This document shows, one piece after another, positions 24,569 to 33,966 of a DNA stretch of 64,000 bases. The stretch's first letter is position 1; every line of letters begins with the position of its first letter. Under the pieces are notes generated by a model that saw only the letters and a list, made by a program, of their open reading frames with translations, ran no database searches and was not told the DNA's origin. The DNA is taken from contig JAFEAF010000014.1 of assembly GCA_018266555.1 (NCBI GenBank), positions 162,181 through 226,180 of the forward strand. The letters run 5' to 3'. Both the position numbers and the translations under genes were made by a program. The DNA is from Bacteroidota bacterium. GTDB lineage: Bacteria > Bacteroidota > Bacteroidia > Chitinophagales > Chitinophagaceae.

Positions 24569-25396
24569 ATGTTTTTCTTACAGGCCACACCTAGCAGCAA
24601 TGTATCGCTGGTACTTTTTCTGGGTACTATCGGGATGATGATCCTGACTATCGGGTTGATCCTTTTTATCATCTTTCACCAACGAAAAGTGATCCGCTAC
24701 CAAACCCGCTTGCAGCAGATGGAACAGGAACAGCAAAAAATCCTTTTGAAAGCTTCCATCAAATTACAAGAAGAAGAACGTCAGAGATTAGCAGCCGATC
24801 TGCACGATGATGCCGGGCCGTTGCTGGCTACTGCCCGGCTTTATCTCAATGAAAATTTGGTAAACCAGGATAAAGCTACCCAATTGCAATCCATTTTCCA
24901 GGCCAGGCAAATCATTGATGATACCATACAATTGATCCGGAATATCAGTCACAGCCTGATGCCTCCTACCCTGAAAAATTTTGGACTGGAATCAGCCATC
25001 AATGACCTATTTCAAAAGCTCAGCGGGTCAGGCAGCATCAATGCCAGCAGCCGTTTTCATGAATACAAAGACCGGCTGAAGGGGGAAAAAGAACTCATTG
25101 TATTCAGGGTAGTGCAGGAACTCGTAAATAATATTCTTAAACACAGCAGCGCCAGCTTCATTCACCTGACTCAGAATATTCATGCTGATAAATTTTTCCT
25201 AAGGATACACCATGACGGCAGAGGATTGGTGCAGGCTGATTTTGAAAAACTGAATAAAAGTAATGTAGGATTGGGATTAAAGAATATCAGCAGCCGCCTG
25301 AAAGTGGTGCATGGTAATATCAGTTTTGAAAAAGATATTTCACAGACTTATTACAAAGTGACCATTGAAATGCCTAAGGATGAACCGTACCAGTAA
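24569..25396 (+). CDS. HisKA_3-type sensor histidine kinase
   Basis: A 275-residue kinase with one N-terminal membrane helix (residues 13-36), a coiled-coil linker (RLQQMEQEQQKILLK), the dimerisation/phosphoacceptor box EEERQRLAADLHDDAG with His79, and an HATPase domain with N box LVNNILKHS and G boxes DGRGL and GLGLKNISSRL. It has no periplasmic sensor domain, so it probably depends on a partner for input; the preceding seven-helix protein is the obvious candidate. The cognate regulator follows 43 bases downstream. Confidence 0.92.
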   Translation: MFFLQATPSSNVSLVLFLGTIGMMILTIGLILFIIFHQRKVIRYQTRLQQMEQEQQKILLKASIKLQEEERQRLAADLHDDAGPLLATARLYLNENLVNQDKATQLQSIFQARQIIDDTIQLIRNISHSLMPPTLKNFGLESAINDLFQKLSGSGSINASSRFHEYKDRLKGEKELIVFRVVQELVNNILKHSSASFIHLTQNIHADKFFLRIHHDGRGLVQADFEKLNKSNVGLGLKNISSRLKVVHGNISFEKDISQTYYKVTIEMPKDEPYQ

Positions 25397-25439
25397 ATGT
25401 ATGCTCACTATTTGCTAAATTTGACCTACATCTGATACC

Positions 25440-26090
25440 ATGGGAATCATAAAAGTAGCCATAGCCGACGATCACAAGATATTCAGGAAAGGGGTAATTC
25501 TTTCACTTCGCCCATTTACCAATATTAAATTTGTTCAGGAAGCAGAAAATGGGGATGATCTGTTGAATGGATTACCTGCATCTGAACCGGATGTAATTTT
25601 AATGGATCTCCGTATGCCGGGTAAGGACGGAATAGAAGCTACAAAAATCGTAAGCAAACAATATCCCAATATAAAAGTGCTGGTGCTGAGTATGTATGAA
25701 GACGAGCGGTTCGTATATCACCTGATGGAAAACGGCGCCAATGGTTATTTATTAAAAAATGCAGAACCACAGGAAATACGTCGTGCCATAATGGAAGTAT
25801 ATGAAAAGGGATATTATCTTAATAATTTTGTGAACCGCATCTTATTGAAAAAATCTCACTCCCGCCAAAAAGTAGTCCCCTCATTAAATAACGAGATCAC
25901 TCTAAGTGATAAAGAAAAAGATGTGCTTCGATTTATCTGCATGGAATTTACAGCACAGGAAATTGCTCAGAAAATGGAGATTAGCCCACGCACAGTGGAA
26001 GCCATTAAAGACAGGCTCATGGAGCGTTTTGGGAGCAAGAATACTGCGGGGCTGGTATTTTTTGCCGTGAAAAATAATTTAATTGACTAA
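25440..26090 (+). CDS. NarL/FixJ-family response regulator (cognate to adjacent kinase)
   Basis: A 216-residue regulator. ADDHKIFRKG, phospho-acceptor Asp56 (VILMDLRMPGKDG), the conserved Lys in LLKNAEP, and the LuxR-type helix-turn-helix from TLSDKEKDVLRFICMEFTAQ to ISPRTVEAIKDRLMERF. It is the third regulator of this type in 6 kb and the only one next to a kinase, so phosphotransfer from the 24569 kinase is likely. Targets are unknown. Confidence 0.93.
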   Translation: MGIIKVAIADDHKIFRKGVILSLRPFTNIKFVQEAENGDDLLNGLPASEPDVILMDLRMPGKDGIEATKIVSKQYPNIKVLVLSMYEDERFVYHLMENGANGYLLKNAEPQEIRRAIMEVYEKGYYLNNFVNRILLKKSHSRQKVVPSLNNEITLSDKEKDVLRFICMEFTAQEIAQKMEISPRTVEAIKDRLMERFGSKNTAGLVFFAVKNNLID

Positions 26091-26313
26091 CCATACCAAT
26101 CAGGGCCGCAGATCCTCTTTATAACAATTTGCAGAACTAGTATAAAAAATAGGTTGCAACCGTATTTCGAAAATAAAAATGGAATGTATGCCTTAGTCTA
26201 CTGTAACGGGATTTGAAACAATGGGCAATAAGTTTTTGGGGAATATTTTAAAAGATAGTTTTTTTCTATGATCAGTGGTTGACTAAAAAATCATGTAAAT
26301 AAATTTTAATTCT

Positions 26314-28731
26314 ATGAATAAAGAAAAATATATTCTGGAGCTGAATAAAGTAGGCATCCACGATATCGAGATTGTTGGTGGCAAAAATGCTTCGTTGGGC
26401 GAAATGATACAACATTTAACCGTGCTTGGTATAAATATTCCAAATGGATTTGTGATCACTGTAGCCGCTTATAAAGAGTTTTTAAGGTTTAATAATCTTG
26501 ATACTTCTATCAGGGAAATGATTGGCGCTATTAATTTTGACGATATTGAATCATTAAGAAGAGGTGGCTTACAGGTAAGGCAGCTTTTGAGAAACAGTAA
26601 ATTTCCACCGGAGTTAAGTAAACAAATCATTGAACAATATTATACCCTTTCAGCAGATTATGGACAAAAGGAGACCGATGTAGCCGTTCGTTCCTCAGCC
26701 ACAGCAGAAGATTTGCCTGATGCATCATTTGCAGGCCAGCAGGAAACCTATTTGAATGTTCGTGGCCCCGCTGCTATAATAGATTCTGTCCGTAATTGTT
26801 TTGCTTCTTTATTTACCGACCGGGCTATCAGTTATCGTGAACATATCAAGTACGATCATTTTGAGATAGGCTTGTCTGTTTGTATTCAAAAGATGGTGCG
26901 TTCTGATCTTGGCGCTTCGGGTGTTGCTTTTTCAATTGACACAGAAAGCGGATTTAAAAATGCAGTTATTGTTAATGCCTCTTTTGGTTTGGGGGAAATG
27001 ATCGTTCAGGGCTCCGTATCACCCGATGAATATATTGTTTTCAAACCAACATTAAGCAAGGGATTTAACGCTATCATCGAAAAGAAACTTGGAAATAAAG
27101 ATAAAATGATGGTTTATGGGGATAATCCTGACGAAAGAGTAAAAGTGATACCAACAGAAAAAGGATTACAAAAAAGATTTTGCCTCAGAGATGAAACGAT
27201 TTTAAAGTTAGCAGATTGGGTAGTAAAAATTGAAACCCATTATACTCAAATAAGAAATAAGTGGACACCTATGGATGTAGAATGGGCTATAGATGGCTTA
27301 AGTAAAGAATTATTTATTGTTCAAGCAAGACCTGAAACCATTCATTCACAAAAAAACCATAGTTTAATTACACAATATAAAATTCATGACGAAAACAGGG
27401 CTGATAAAATTATCCTAAAAGGGATTGCTGTTGGTGATAAGATAGCAACCGGTAAAGTAAGTATATTATATTCATTGGATAAAAGGGTTACAGAAGGGCA
27501 TGAATTTGAAGCAGGTGATATATTGGTAACAGATATGACAGATCCCGACTGGGAACCTATTATGAAAAAAGCAGCAGCCATTATTACCAATAAAGGCGGC
27601 CGCACCTGCCATGCGGCAATAGTAGCCCGTGAGTTAGGCGTTCCTGCTATTGTGGGCACCGGCACTGCTACAGAACTACTAGCGAATGGCAAACTTATTA
27701 CAGCCTCCTGTGCAGAAGGTGATTCGGGGATTATTTACGATGGCGCAATTGAATTTGAAATGAAAGAATTCAATCTTGATAATTTACCAGCCACTAAAAT
27801 ACCGGTGATGCTTAATGTAGCATCACCCGCCATGGCTTTTAATTTTTCGCATTTACCCAATGCCGGTGTGGGCCTGGCCAGGGAAGAATTTATTATTAAT
27901 AATTATATCCAGATTCATCCGCTTGCGTTACTGCAACACAAGCAATTAAACGATACTGCATTAACGGCTGAAATTGAGAAACGCATAATTGGTTTTGCTA
28001 ATGAGGAAGAATTTTTTATCCATAAACTATCTTTTGGGATTGCAAAAATTGCAGCCTCATTTTTCCCCAATAAAGTGATTGTACGTTTTTCTGATTTTAA
28101 AAGCAATGAATATTATAATTTATTGGGTGGTAATCATTTTGAACCCGAGGAGGAAAACCCGATGATTGGCTGGCGGGGTGCATCCCGGTACTATTCAAAA
28201 GAATATAAAGCGGCATTTGGGTTGGAATGTAAAGCTATTAAAAAAGTGAGAAATGAAATGGGCCTGAGTAATGTGGTGGTGATGATACCTTTTTGCAGAA
28301 CAGTGGAAGAACTTAAAAAAGTGCAACTGGTAATGAACGAGTATGGTTTAAACAGGGGTGACAACGGATTAGAGTTATTTTTGATGGCGGAGATTCCTTC
28401 AAATATTTTAATGGCCGATGAGTTTGCAAAACATATAGACGGGTTTTCCATTGGATCCAACGATTTAACACAGCTAACATTGGGGCTTGACAGGGATTCT
28501 TCACTTGTAGCTAGTATTTATGATGAGAGAAACCCGGCTGTAAAAAAATTAATATCCATGCTGATTGCATCCGCAAAAAAGAATAAAGTAAAAGTGGGTA
28601 TCTGCGGGCAGGGGCCGTCTGACTTTCCTGACTTTGCCCAATTCTTAGTGGAAGAAGGAATTGACAGTATATCAGTAACGCCAGATTCTATTATCAAAAC
28701 ACTAAATGCAATACACTCAATAGAGAAGTAA
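26314..28731 (+). CDS. ppsA: Phosphoenolpyruvate synthase
   Basis: An 805-residue enzyme making PEP from pyruvate and ATP for gluconeogenesis, of the usual length. Domains in order: N-terminal pyruvate/PEP-binding ATP-grasp (GGKNASLGEM, AVRSSATAEDLPDASFAGQQ), the swivelling domain with the phospho-histidine in GGRTCHAAIVARELGVPAI, and the C-terminal TIM barrel (RFSDFKSNEY, GWRGASRYY, FSIGSNDLTQLTLGLDR, and GICGQGPSD with the catalytic Cys). It stands alone, convergent with scoB, and may supply sugars when growth is on acids, in line with the lactate and pyruvate made by the fucose route. Confidence 0.95.
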   Translation: MNKEKYILELNKVGIHDIEIVGGKNASLGEMIQHLTVLGINIPNGFVITVAAYKEFLRFNNLDTSIREMIGAINFDDIESLRRGGLQVRQLLRNSKFPPELSKQIIEQYYTLSADYGQKETDVAVRSSATAEDLPDASFAGQQETYLNVRGPAAIIDSVRNCFASLFTDRAISYREHIKYDHFEIGLSVCIQKMVRSDLGASGVAFSIDTESGFKNAVIVNASFGLGEMIVQGSVSPDEYIVFKPTLSKGFNAIIEKKLGNKDKMMVYGDNPDERVKVIPTEKGLQKRFCLRDETILKLADWVVKIETHYTQIRNKWTPMDVEWAIDGLSKELFIVQARPETIHSQKNHSLITQYKIHDENRADKIILKGIAVGDKIATGKVSILYSLDKRVTEGHEFEAGDILVTDMTDPDWEPIMKKAAAIITNKGGRTCHAAIVARELGVPAIVGTGTATELLANGKLITASCAEGDSGIIYDGAIEFEMKEFNLDNLPATKIPVMLNVASPAMAFNFSHLPNAGVGLAREEFIINNYIQIHPLALLQHKQLNDTALTAEIEKRIIGFANEEEFFIHKLSFGIAKIAASFFPNKVIVRFSDFKSNEYYNLLGGNHFEPEEENPMIGWRGASRYYSKEYKAAFGLECKAIKKVRNEMGLSNVVVMIPFCRTVEELKKVQLVMNEYGLNRGDNGLELFLMAEIPSNILMADEFAKHIDGFSIGSNDLTQLTLGLDRDSSLVASIYDERNPAVKKLISMLIASAKKNKVKVGICGQGPSDFPDFAQFLVEEGIDSISVTPDSIIKTLNAIHSIEK

Positions 28732-28750
28732 GAGGACGCTATGCGAAATG

Positions 28751-28766
28751 ATTACCGAGTGGTAAT
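28751..28766 (+). terminator. Rho-independent terminator after ppsA
   Basis: ATTACC and GGTAAT form a 6-bp stem with a GAGT loop, followed closely by a run of eight T's. It lies 19 bases after the ppsA stop. Confidence 0.75.
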
Positions 28767-28779
28767 ATTTTTTTTAGAT

Positions 28780-29436
28780 TCAGAATTTCATTTCCGGGAT
28801 CTCGCCTTCCACTCTTAATCTTCCAGTAGTTTTAGATATAATTTCTTTTATGCTCACCCCGGGAGCTCTTTCCAATAATTTGAATCCGCCATTAGTAACC
28901 TCAAGCACTGCAATATCTGTTACTATTTTTTTTATGCATCGTACTCCTGTTAATGGTAAGCTGCATTTCTGCAATAACTTTGATTCTCCTTTTGTATTAG
29001 TATGCATCATGGCAACAATAATATTCCTGGCACTGGCTACCAGGTCCATAGCACCTCCCATTCCTTTTACCAGCTTGCCCGGTATTTTCCAACTGGCAAT
29101 ATCACCTTCCTCGCTTACTTCCATTGCACCAAGAACAGTGAGATCCACTTTACCAGCTCTTATCATACCAAAACTCATGGCAGAATCAAAAAATACAGAA
29201 CCCGGAACCGTAGTGACAGTTTGCTTGCCGGCGTTTATAAGGTCAGGATCTTCATCCCCCTCGAACGGAAAAGGCCCCATACCGAGTAATCCATTTTCAC
29301 TTTGTAATACCACTTCAATGCCCGGTGGAATATAATTAGCCACTAATGTGGGTATTCCAATACCAAGATTTACATAATACCCATCCCGCAATTCTTTAGC
29401 TATACGTTGTGCTATTTGTTCTTTTGTTAATGCCAT
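28780..29436 (-). CDS. scoB: 3-oxoacid CoA-transferase subunit B
   Basis: A 218-residue beta subunit. It starts MALTKEQIAQRIAKELRDG; a further ATG at 29454 would add six residues. The active-site glutamate is in QSENGLLGMGPFP, preceded by YVNLGIGIPTLV. Other blocks are SFGMIRAGKVDLTVLGAMEV and KGMGGAMDLV. With subunit A it transfers CoA from succinyl-CoA to acetoacetate, for ketone body use or production. It follows scoA by 27 bases on the same strand. Confidence 0.93.
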   Translation of the reverse strand: MALTKEQIAQRIAKELRDGYYVNLGIGIPTLVANYIPPGIEVVLQSENGLLGMGPFPFEGDEDPDLINAGKQTVTTVPGSVFFDSAMSFGMIRAGKVDLTVLGAMEVSEEGDIASWKIPGKLVKGMGGAMDLVASARNIIVAMMHTNTKGESKLLQKCSLPLTGVRCIKKIVTDIAVLEVTNGGFKLLERAPGVSIKEIISKTTGRLRVEGEIPEMKF

Positions 29437-29463
29437 AAAATCATTCTTTGACAAAGTACCTGA

Positions 29464-30162
29464 TTACTTTCTTTTTCTTACTGTTCTTTGTTCTATTCTT
29501 TTTTCATAGTTAGATCCCTGGAAAATCCGGTGAACATAAATACCAGGAGTGTGGATGATATTTGGATCCAATTGGCCTGCCGGAAATAATTTTTCAACTT
29601 CTGCAATGGTGATCCTGCCTGCCATAGCTACTAACGGATTAAAATTACGGGCCGTTTCTTTAAAAATAAGATTGCCGTGTGTATCACCCATCCATGCTTT
29701 TACAATAGAAAAATCAGCATCAAAAGCATATTCCATCAGGTAATCTTTCCCGTTAAAATTTCGTACTTCTTTTCCCTGAGCCACTTCTGTGCCCACACCT
29801 GCCGGTGTATAAAAAACAGGAAAACCATACCCTGCCGCCAAACACCGGGTAGCTAAAGTGCCCTGTGGAATCAATTCTACTTCCAATTCTCCACTTAATA
29901 ATTGCCGTTCAAATTCTGAATTTTCACCCACATAAGATGCTATCATCTTTTTGAGTTGTCTTTTTTGTAATAAAAGGCCGATTCCAAAATCATCAACGCC
30001 TGCATTATTGGAAATGCAGGTCAGATTCTTTACTTCTTTTTTCACAAGTGCTGTAATACAATTTTCAGGAATTCCGCACAAGCCAAAACCACCGAGCATC
30101 AGCACGGCACCATCCTGAATATCTTTTATGGCCTCATCTGCATTTTGTACCACTTTATTCAT
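29464..30162 (-). CDS. scoA: 3-oxoacid CoA-transferase subunit A
   Basis: A 232-residue alpha subunit. It starts MNKVVQNADEAIKDIQDGA and has MLGGFGLCGIPENCI, CISNNAGVDDFGIGLLL, SYVGENSEFERQL and GTLATRCLAAGYGFPVFYTP. A 10-codon hydrophobic extension to 30192 is possible but unlike the family. Paired with scoB. The next gene on the strand is the DUF4296 lipoprotein, 62 bases upstream. Confidence 0.93.
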   Translation of the reverse strand: MNKVVQNADEAIKDIQDGAVLMLGGFGLCGIPENCITALVKKEVKNLTCISNNAGVDDFGIGLLLQKRQLKKMIASYVGENSEFERQLLSGELEVELIPQGTLATRCLAAGYGFPVFYTPAGVGTEVAQGKEVRNFNGKDYLMEYAFDADFSIVKAWMGDTHGNLIFKETARNFNPLVAMAGRITIAEVEKLFPAGQLDPNIIHTPGIYVHRIFQGSNYEKRIEQRTVRKRK

Positions 30163-30224
30163 GGAAATTTTATTGAACCATAAAATTAACAAAGTTGCTT
30201 CAATGAAACAGTTATGATTCGCAT

Positions 30225-30626
30225 TTATTGCACCGTAGTAGCCTTCATTTTTTTAGTCCGGATACTGTCCTTAATAACAGGCTTGTCTTGTTCAAACTCA
30301 GGTGAGGTGCTGCGTGTATTCAGGCTATCTAATACTTCCTGCATCAATATGGGATGGTTTTTATAAAAAGTAAAACTTTTCTGAAATGTTGTTTTGTCAA
30401 TCTTATGAAGTTTAAAAACTTCTTCGTAATACCCGATGGTTTGATCTTTTTTATTCAGCATGGAATCTGCCGGTAACACATAGCCTGTAAGAAATTCATC
30501 GACACGAAACATATCCCAAAGCACGGCTACCATTTCTTTTTGGGTTAAAACGCCATTGGGAGTTTTTTTTCCGCTGCAGGAAAAAACCAAAAATGCTAAG
30601 AATAAAAAGGGAAAATAATTTTTCAT
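30225..30626 (-). CDS. DUF4296-domain lipoprotein
   Basis: A 133-residue Bacteroidota-specific protein. The lipoprotein signal ends at LVFSC (Cys17), followed by SGKKTPNGVLTQKEMVAVLW, the start of the DUF4296 domain. It ends with a Thr/Ser/Lys-rich tail. It overlaps the DUF4835 gene by four bases, so the two are translated together. Function unknown; the lipobox places it in the envelope. Confidence 0.85.
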   Translation of the reverse strand: MKNYFPFLFLAFLVFSCSGKKTPNGVLTQKEMVAVLWDMFRVDEFLTGYVLPADSMLNKKDQTIGYYEEVFKLHKIDKTTFQKSFTFYKNHPILMQEVLDSLNTRSTSPEFEQDKPVIKDSIRTKKMKATTVQ

Positions 30627-31540
30627 TTCAATTCTTTGTAAGCAGAGATATTGGTTATATCAATTTTTTGTAAAATATCACTGGCCCTGCTCTTAGTTCC
30701 TGCATCTGCTTTACTGAGGATTTTTATTATCTCTGAGCTTTTTCCCTGCATAAAAAAAGCCAGGATCATTGAATTGGGATTTTCAGAATTTATAGTGTTC
30801 AGGTAATTAATGCAATTCATGACTCCACTGCGGCCTGTATTTTCATTTTCATAAAAATTATCAAGCCCAGAACGATAGTAAGCGTAAATGGCGTCATGGA
30901 TCAGGGCATATTGATTATTGTGAAGATTTTCAGCCAGCCAATAACGGTTGCGTTGCCCGTCAAATGGCTTCCAACCTGTAATATTGCTGCTTTCCGGAGC
31001 ATTATTTACAATATTCCACGCTTTTTGAAAATAAATATCGCCACCTCTTGGAGCAAAAGAATCATAATCGAACCCAAGAATGATATCAACATAATAAGCA
31101 AAAATAGCTGTGAGGTTGGCCGCTACCGGGTCGGCGCCTTGAATCCTGTTTTCATTGAACTCAATAGGTTGAAATTCTACATACCGGAATGTAACTTCAT
31201 CATCCAGGTAGTTAATGATAGGTGATTGATAGGTGCTGTTGAGGATAGGCCGTGCGGCTTGTACTGTCAATTTTCCTTTGAAAACATTATTGCCAAGATC
31301 TTCTTCTACGCTCAGGAAAAAACTACACTGGATTTTCTCATTTGGCTGATAATTATCCGGTGTCCATTTTCTATTGTTCAAAAAATTAATCAGCCCGGTT
31401 TGAAGTGTTTGAAAGACTTTCTTATCCACCTGGCTGTTGATCTTCATTGCCGAAACAGTCAATCGGGCCTGTAACTCCTGCCCTAGTGCACCGGAAACAA
31501 AAAAGAAAAATATAAAACCCAAAATTATTTTCTTATTCAT
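30623..31540 (-). CDS. DUF4835 family secreted protein
   Basis: A 305-residue protein with a signal peptide ending near GALGQ (residue 20). The body begins ELQARLTVSAMKINSQVDKK, then FQTLQTGLINFLNNRKWT, typical of DUF4835, a Bacteroidota-specific family commonly found next to coaBC. Function is not established. It overlaps coaBC by eight bases and DUF4296 by four, placing all three in one transcript. Confidence 0.87.
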   Translation of the reverse strand: MNKKIILGFIFFFFVSGALGQELQARLTVSAMKINSQVDKKVFQTLQTGLINFLNNRKWTPDNYQPNEKIQCSFFLSVEEDLGNNVFKGKLTVQAARPILNSTYQSPIINYLDDEVTFRYVEFQPIEFNENRIQGADPVAANLTAIFAYYVDIILGFDYDSFAPRGGDIYFQKAWNIVNNAPESSNITGWKPFDGQRNRYWLAENLHNNQYALIHDAIYAYYRSGLDNFYENENTGRSGVMNCINYLNTINSENPNSMILAFFMQGKSSEIIKILSKADAGTKSRASDILQKIDITNISAYKELK

Positions 31541-32729
31541 AATAAAGATGAATTATTGTATCTACAATGTCCCTGGCTACATCAGATTTTGATTTTTGTT
31601 CAAACGGGAATTCTTTCCCGTCATTACTGAAAATGGTGATCTTATTGGTATCATGCCCAAATCCGGCACCAGCATCTCTAAGCGAATTTAAAATGAGAAG
31701 GTCTGCTTTTTTTTCCTGAAGTTTTTTTAAAGTATTCTCTTTCTCATTATTTGTTTCTAATGCAAAGCCCACCAAAACCTGGTTTACCTTCTTTTTATAT
31801 CCCAGGGTTTTTAAAATATCCTTTGTTTTCTTTAATTCAAGGATAAGATTATCACTACTCTTTTTTATTTTCTCTTTAGAGATATTTACAGGGGTAAAAT
31901 CTGCGATAGCAGCTGCCATTACAGTTATATCTGAATCATCAAATTCGGCCATGCAAACGTCATACATTTCCTGTGCAGTAGTTACTGCTATGGTCTTTAT
32001 TGCCGCTGTTGATAACCCATTTTGAATAGGGCCCGTTACCAGCGTCACCTGAGCTCCCCGATATTGTAATTCCTTTGCAATAGCTATTCCCATTTTTCCT
32101 GAAGAATGGTTGCCAATAAAACGAACCGGGTCTATTGGTTCGTACGTGGGGCCGGCCGAAATCAACGCCTTTTTTCCAGCCAGTTTTTTAGGTAAAAAAA
32201 AAGTATTGGTTACATATTGAATGATTTCCTCCGGCTCTGCCATTCTTCCATCTCCAAATAATCCACTGGCAAGTTCACCATTATGTACTGGTATGATTTT
32301 GATGCCAAATGATTTCAGCCTTTCAATATTTTTTTGCGTAGCAGGGTGACGCCACATGTCTTCATCCATTGCCGGTGCCAATGCAACGGGGCAAGTGGCA
32401 GAAAAATAAGTTGCCAGTAACAGATTATCACATTGCCCTTGTGCCATTTTAGAAAGTGTATTGCAGCTTACAGGAGCAATCAGCATTAAGTCGGCCCAAC
32501 GCCCAAGCATCACATGATTTGCCCAGCTTTCTTCATCAAAAAGATCCGTCAGCACAGGGTTCTTTGAAAGAGTCGAAAGTGTAAGTTTTGATACAAAATC
32601 TTTTGCAGATTTTGTCATTACTACTTTTACTTCTGCTCCTGCTTTTATCAATAAACGTACAATATATGGTGCTTTGTATGCAGCAATACTTCCGGTTATT
32701 CCCAATAATATTTTTCTGTTTTTAAGCAT
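31533..32729 (-). CDS. coaBC: Bifunctional phosphopantothenoylcysteine decarboxylase/phosphopantothenate-cysteine ligase
   Basis: A 398-residue fusion. The N-terminal CoaC flavodoxin-like half has GITGSIAAYKAPYIVRLLIK, NHVMLGRWADLMLIAPVSCN and PAMDEDMWRHPAT (the PxMNxxMW-type substrate clamp). The CoaB half starts KKALISAGPTYEPIDPVRFI, has NHSSGKMGIAIAKEL and a Lys region QVLVGFALET. It makes 4'-phosphopantetheine for coenzyme A. It is part of the Bacteroidota bamD-rpoZ-coaBC cluster and is separated from rpoZ by a terminator hairpin. Confidence 0.95.
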   Translation of the reverse strand: MLKNRKILLGITGSIAAYKAPYIVRLLIKAGAEVKVVMTKSAKDFVSKLTLSTLSKNPVLTDLFDEESWANHVMLGRWADLMLIAPVSCNTLSKMAQGQCDNLLLATYFSATCPVALAPAMDEDMWRHPATQKNIERLKSFGIKIIPVHNGELASGLFGDGRMAEPEEIIQYVTNTFFLPKKLAGKKALISAGPTYEPIDPVRFIGNHSSGKMGIAIAKELQYRGAQVTLVTGPIQNGLSTAAIKTIAVTTAQEMYDVCMAEFDDSDITVMAAAIADFTPVNISKEKIKKSSDNLILELKKTKDILKTLGYKKKVNQVLVGFALETNNEKENTLKKLQEKKADLLILNSLRDAGAGFGHDTNKITIFSNDGKEFPFEQKSKSDVARDIVDTIIHLYYE

Positions 32730-32764
32730 CTGCCTTCAAAATTACCATTTACTTATATAAACTA

Positions 32765-32791
32765 AAAGCGATCCGTAAATCGAATCGCTTT
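32765..32791 (-). terminator. Terminator between rpoZ and coaBC
   Basis: On the minus strand AAAGCGAT and ATCGCTTT form an 8-bp stem with an 11-base loop, followed by TTTAGTTTATA. It lies just past the rpoZ stop and may attenuate read-through into coaBC. Confidence 0.6.
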
Positions 32792-32817
32792 ATAAGTTTA
32801 AACTATTATTTCAGAAA

Positions 32818-33159
32818 TTAATTGAAAAGTTCATCTTCACTCTTACGGAAATAAACTTTACCCTCGAGAAATTCCTGGGTAGCCAGCAGGGCCGGGTTGG
32901 GCATGCGTTCATATGCCCTTGAAATTTCGATTTGTTCTTTATTCTCATGAATTTCTTCCAGGCTGTCTGTATGGCTGGCAAATTCTTCCAGTTTGTTGTG
33001 TAACTCTTCCTTCAAAGAAATATTAATCTGGTTGGCCCTTTTACCTATGATCGCTATGGATTCATAAAGGTTTCCGGTCTTGTTTTTAATGTCATCCAGA
33101 TTTTTTGTTTCCACAATACTGCTGGTGCCTACGCTAAGTTGACGTCTTAACTTGCTCAT
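32818..33159 (-). CDS. rpoZ: DNA-directed RNA polymerase omega subunit (Bacteroidota type)
   Basis: A 113-residue omega/Rpb6-like protein. The core YESIAIIGKRANQI matches the omega signature. The C-terminal YERMPNPALLATQEFLEG with KVYFRK is typical of the Bacteroidota form. Omega promotes assembly of the beta-prime subunit. Its first 26 bases overlap the end of bamD in another frame. Confidence 0.92.
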   Translation of the reverse strand: MSKLRRQLSVGTSSIVETKNLDDIKNKTGNLYESIAIIGKRANQINISLKEELHNKLEEFASHTDSLEEIHENKEQIEISRAYERMPNPALLATQEFLEGKVYFRKSEDELFN

Positions 33160-33949
33160 TTGATAAGTTTTTAATATTGGTTTGTGATAAATTTAAATAA
33201 TGTTCGGCTTCATTCTTCAGTTTACTCACAGGGAATCTATCTGTAAAGTCATTACATTCATCTATAACATGCTCAAACCTTTCCTTTTTCTTTTCATCAA
33301 TGCTCATTTCAGCAAAACGAAAATAAGATTTAATGACCATTAATTTATATTCATCAGCTTTGGGCGAATCCGGGTAATTATTCAAAACTCCGGTAAATGC
33401 CACACCTGCAGCCCTGAATTGCCCAAGATCAAAATATAATTGCGCACTTTTATAATCTTTGGTTTCTAATTTATTACGACAAATATCAATGATTTCACCC
33501 GCCTCTTTATTTTTTGAGGAGCCAGGATGAGTATTGATAAAAGTCTGCATCATTCCCATGGCTTTAATGGTATTGGTCTGATCCAGTTCCGGCTTCGGAG
33601 ACTGTTTATAAAAGCATTTAGCATGCATAAAATCTATTTCCTCCGCACGGGGGCTGTTGGGGAAAATTTCCAGGTAACTTTTAAATAAGTTTTCTGCGTT
33701 CAAATAATCTTGTTGGTACCATGCACAATAAGCATATTTATAATAAAGATCCTCGAATTCTTTTGACGTTTTAAAGTACGGCATTACATCTTCATACAGC
33801 TGTTGGGCCTTGTTGTATGATTTTTTTACAAAATATTGTTCGGCCATACGTAGCTTGTATTCTGCATCATGGCTCTTCATTATTTTAGAAAAATGCTTAC
33901 TGCAGCCAGCCAGCATGACGGTAAAAGCAATAAATAAAACGTGCTTCAT
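33134..33949 (-). CDS. bamD: Outer membrane assembly lipoprotein BamD
   Basis: A 271-residue TPR lipoprotein of the BAM complex. The lipobox is MLAGC (Cys16) after MKHVLFIAFTV. The TPR body has AEQYFVKKSYNKAQQLYEDV and LNAENLFKSYLEIFPNSPRA. The ATG at 33949 fits both the lipoprotein signal and a -7 element (TAACTTTG on the minus strand, 33966-33959) placed right upstream, which rules out the four-codon upstream extension. The predicted leader is only a few bases. It overlaps rpoZ by 26 bases. Confidence 0.92.
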   Translation of the reverse strand: MKHVLFIAFTVMLAGCSKHFSKIMKSHDAEYKLRMAEQYFVKKSYNKAQQLYEDVMPYFKTSKEFEDLYYKYAYCAWYQQDYLNAENLFKSYLEIFPNSPRAEEIDFMHAKCFYKQSPKPELDQTNTIKAMGMMQTFINTHPGSSKNKEAGEIIDICRNKLETKDYKSAQLYFDLGQFRAAGVAFTGVLNNYPDSPKADEYKLMVIKSYFRFAEMSIDEKKKERFEHVIDECNDFTDRFPVSKLKNEAEHYLNLSQTNIKNLSNEQVKTST

Positions 33950-33958
33950 AAAAGTGCG

Positions 33959-33966
33959 CAAAGTTA
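33959..33966 (-). promoter_or_regulatory. bamD -7 element
   Basis: On the minus strand TAACTTTG matches TAnnTTTG exactly. The expected transcription start is about 4 bases before the bamD ATG, giving a nearly leaderless mRNA. Confidence 0.55.

Noticed and set aside
28850..29335. 161-codon frame on the plus strand opposite scoB
   Set aside because: It mirrors the codon pattern of scoB, which is unmistakable. The antisense frame has no family features.
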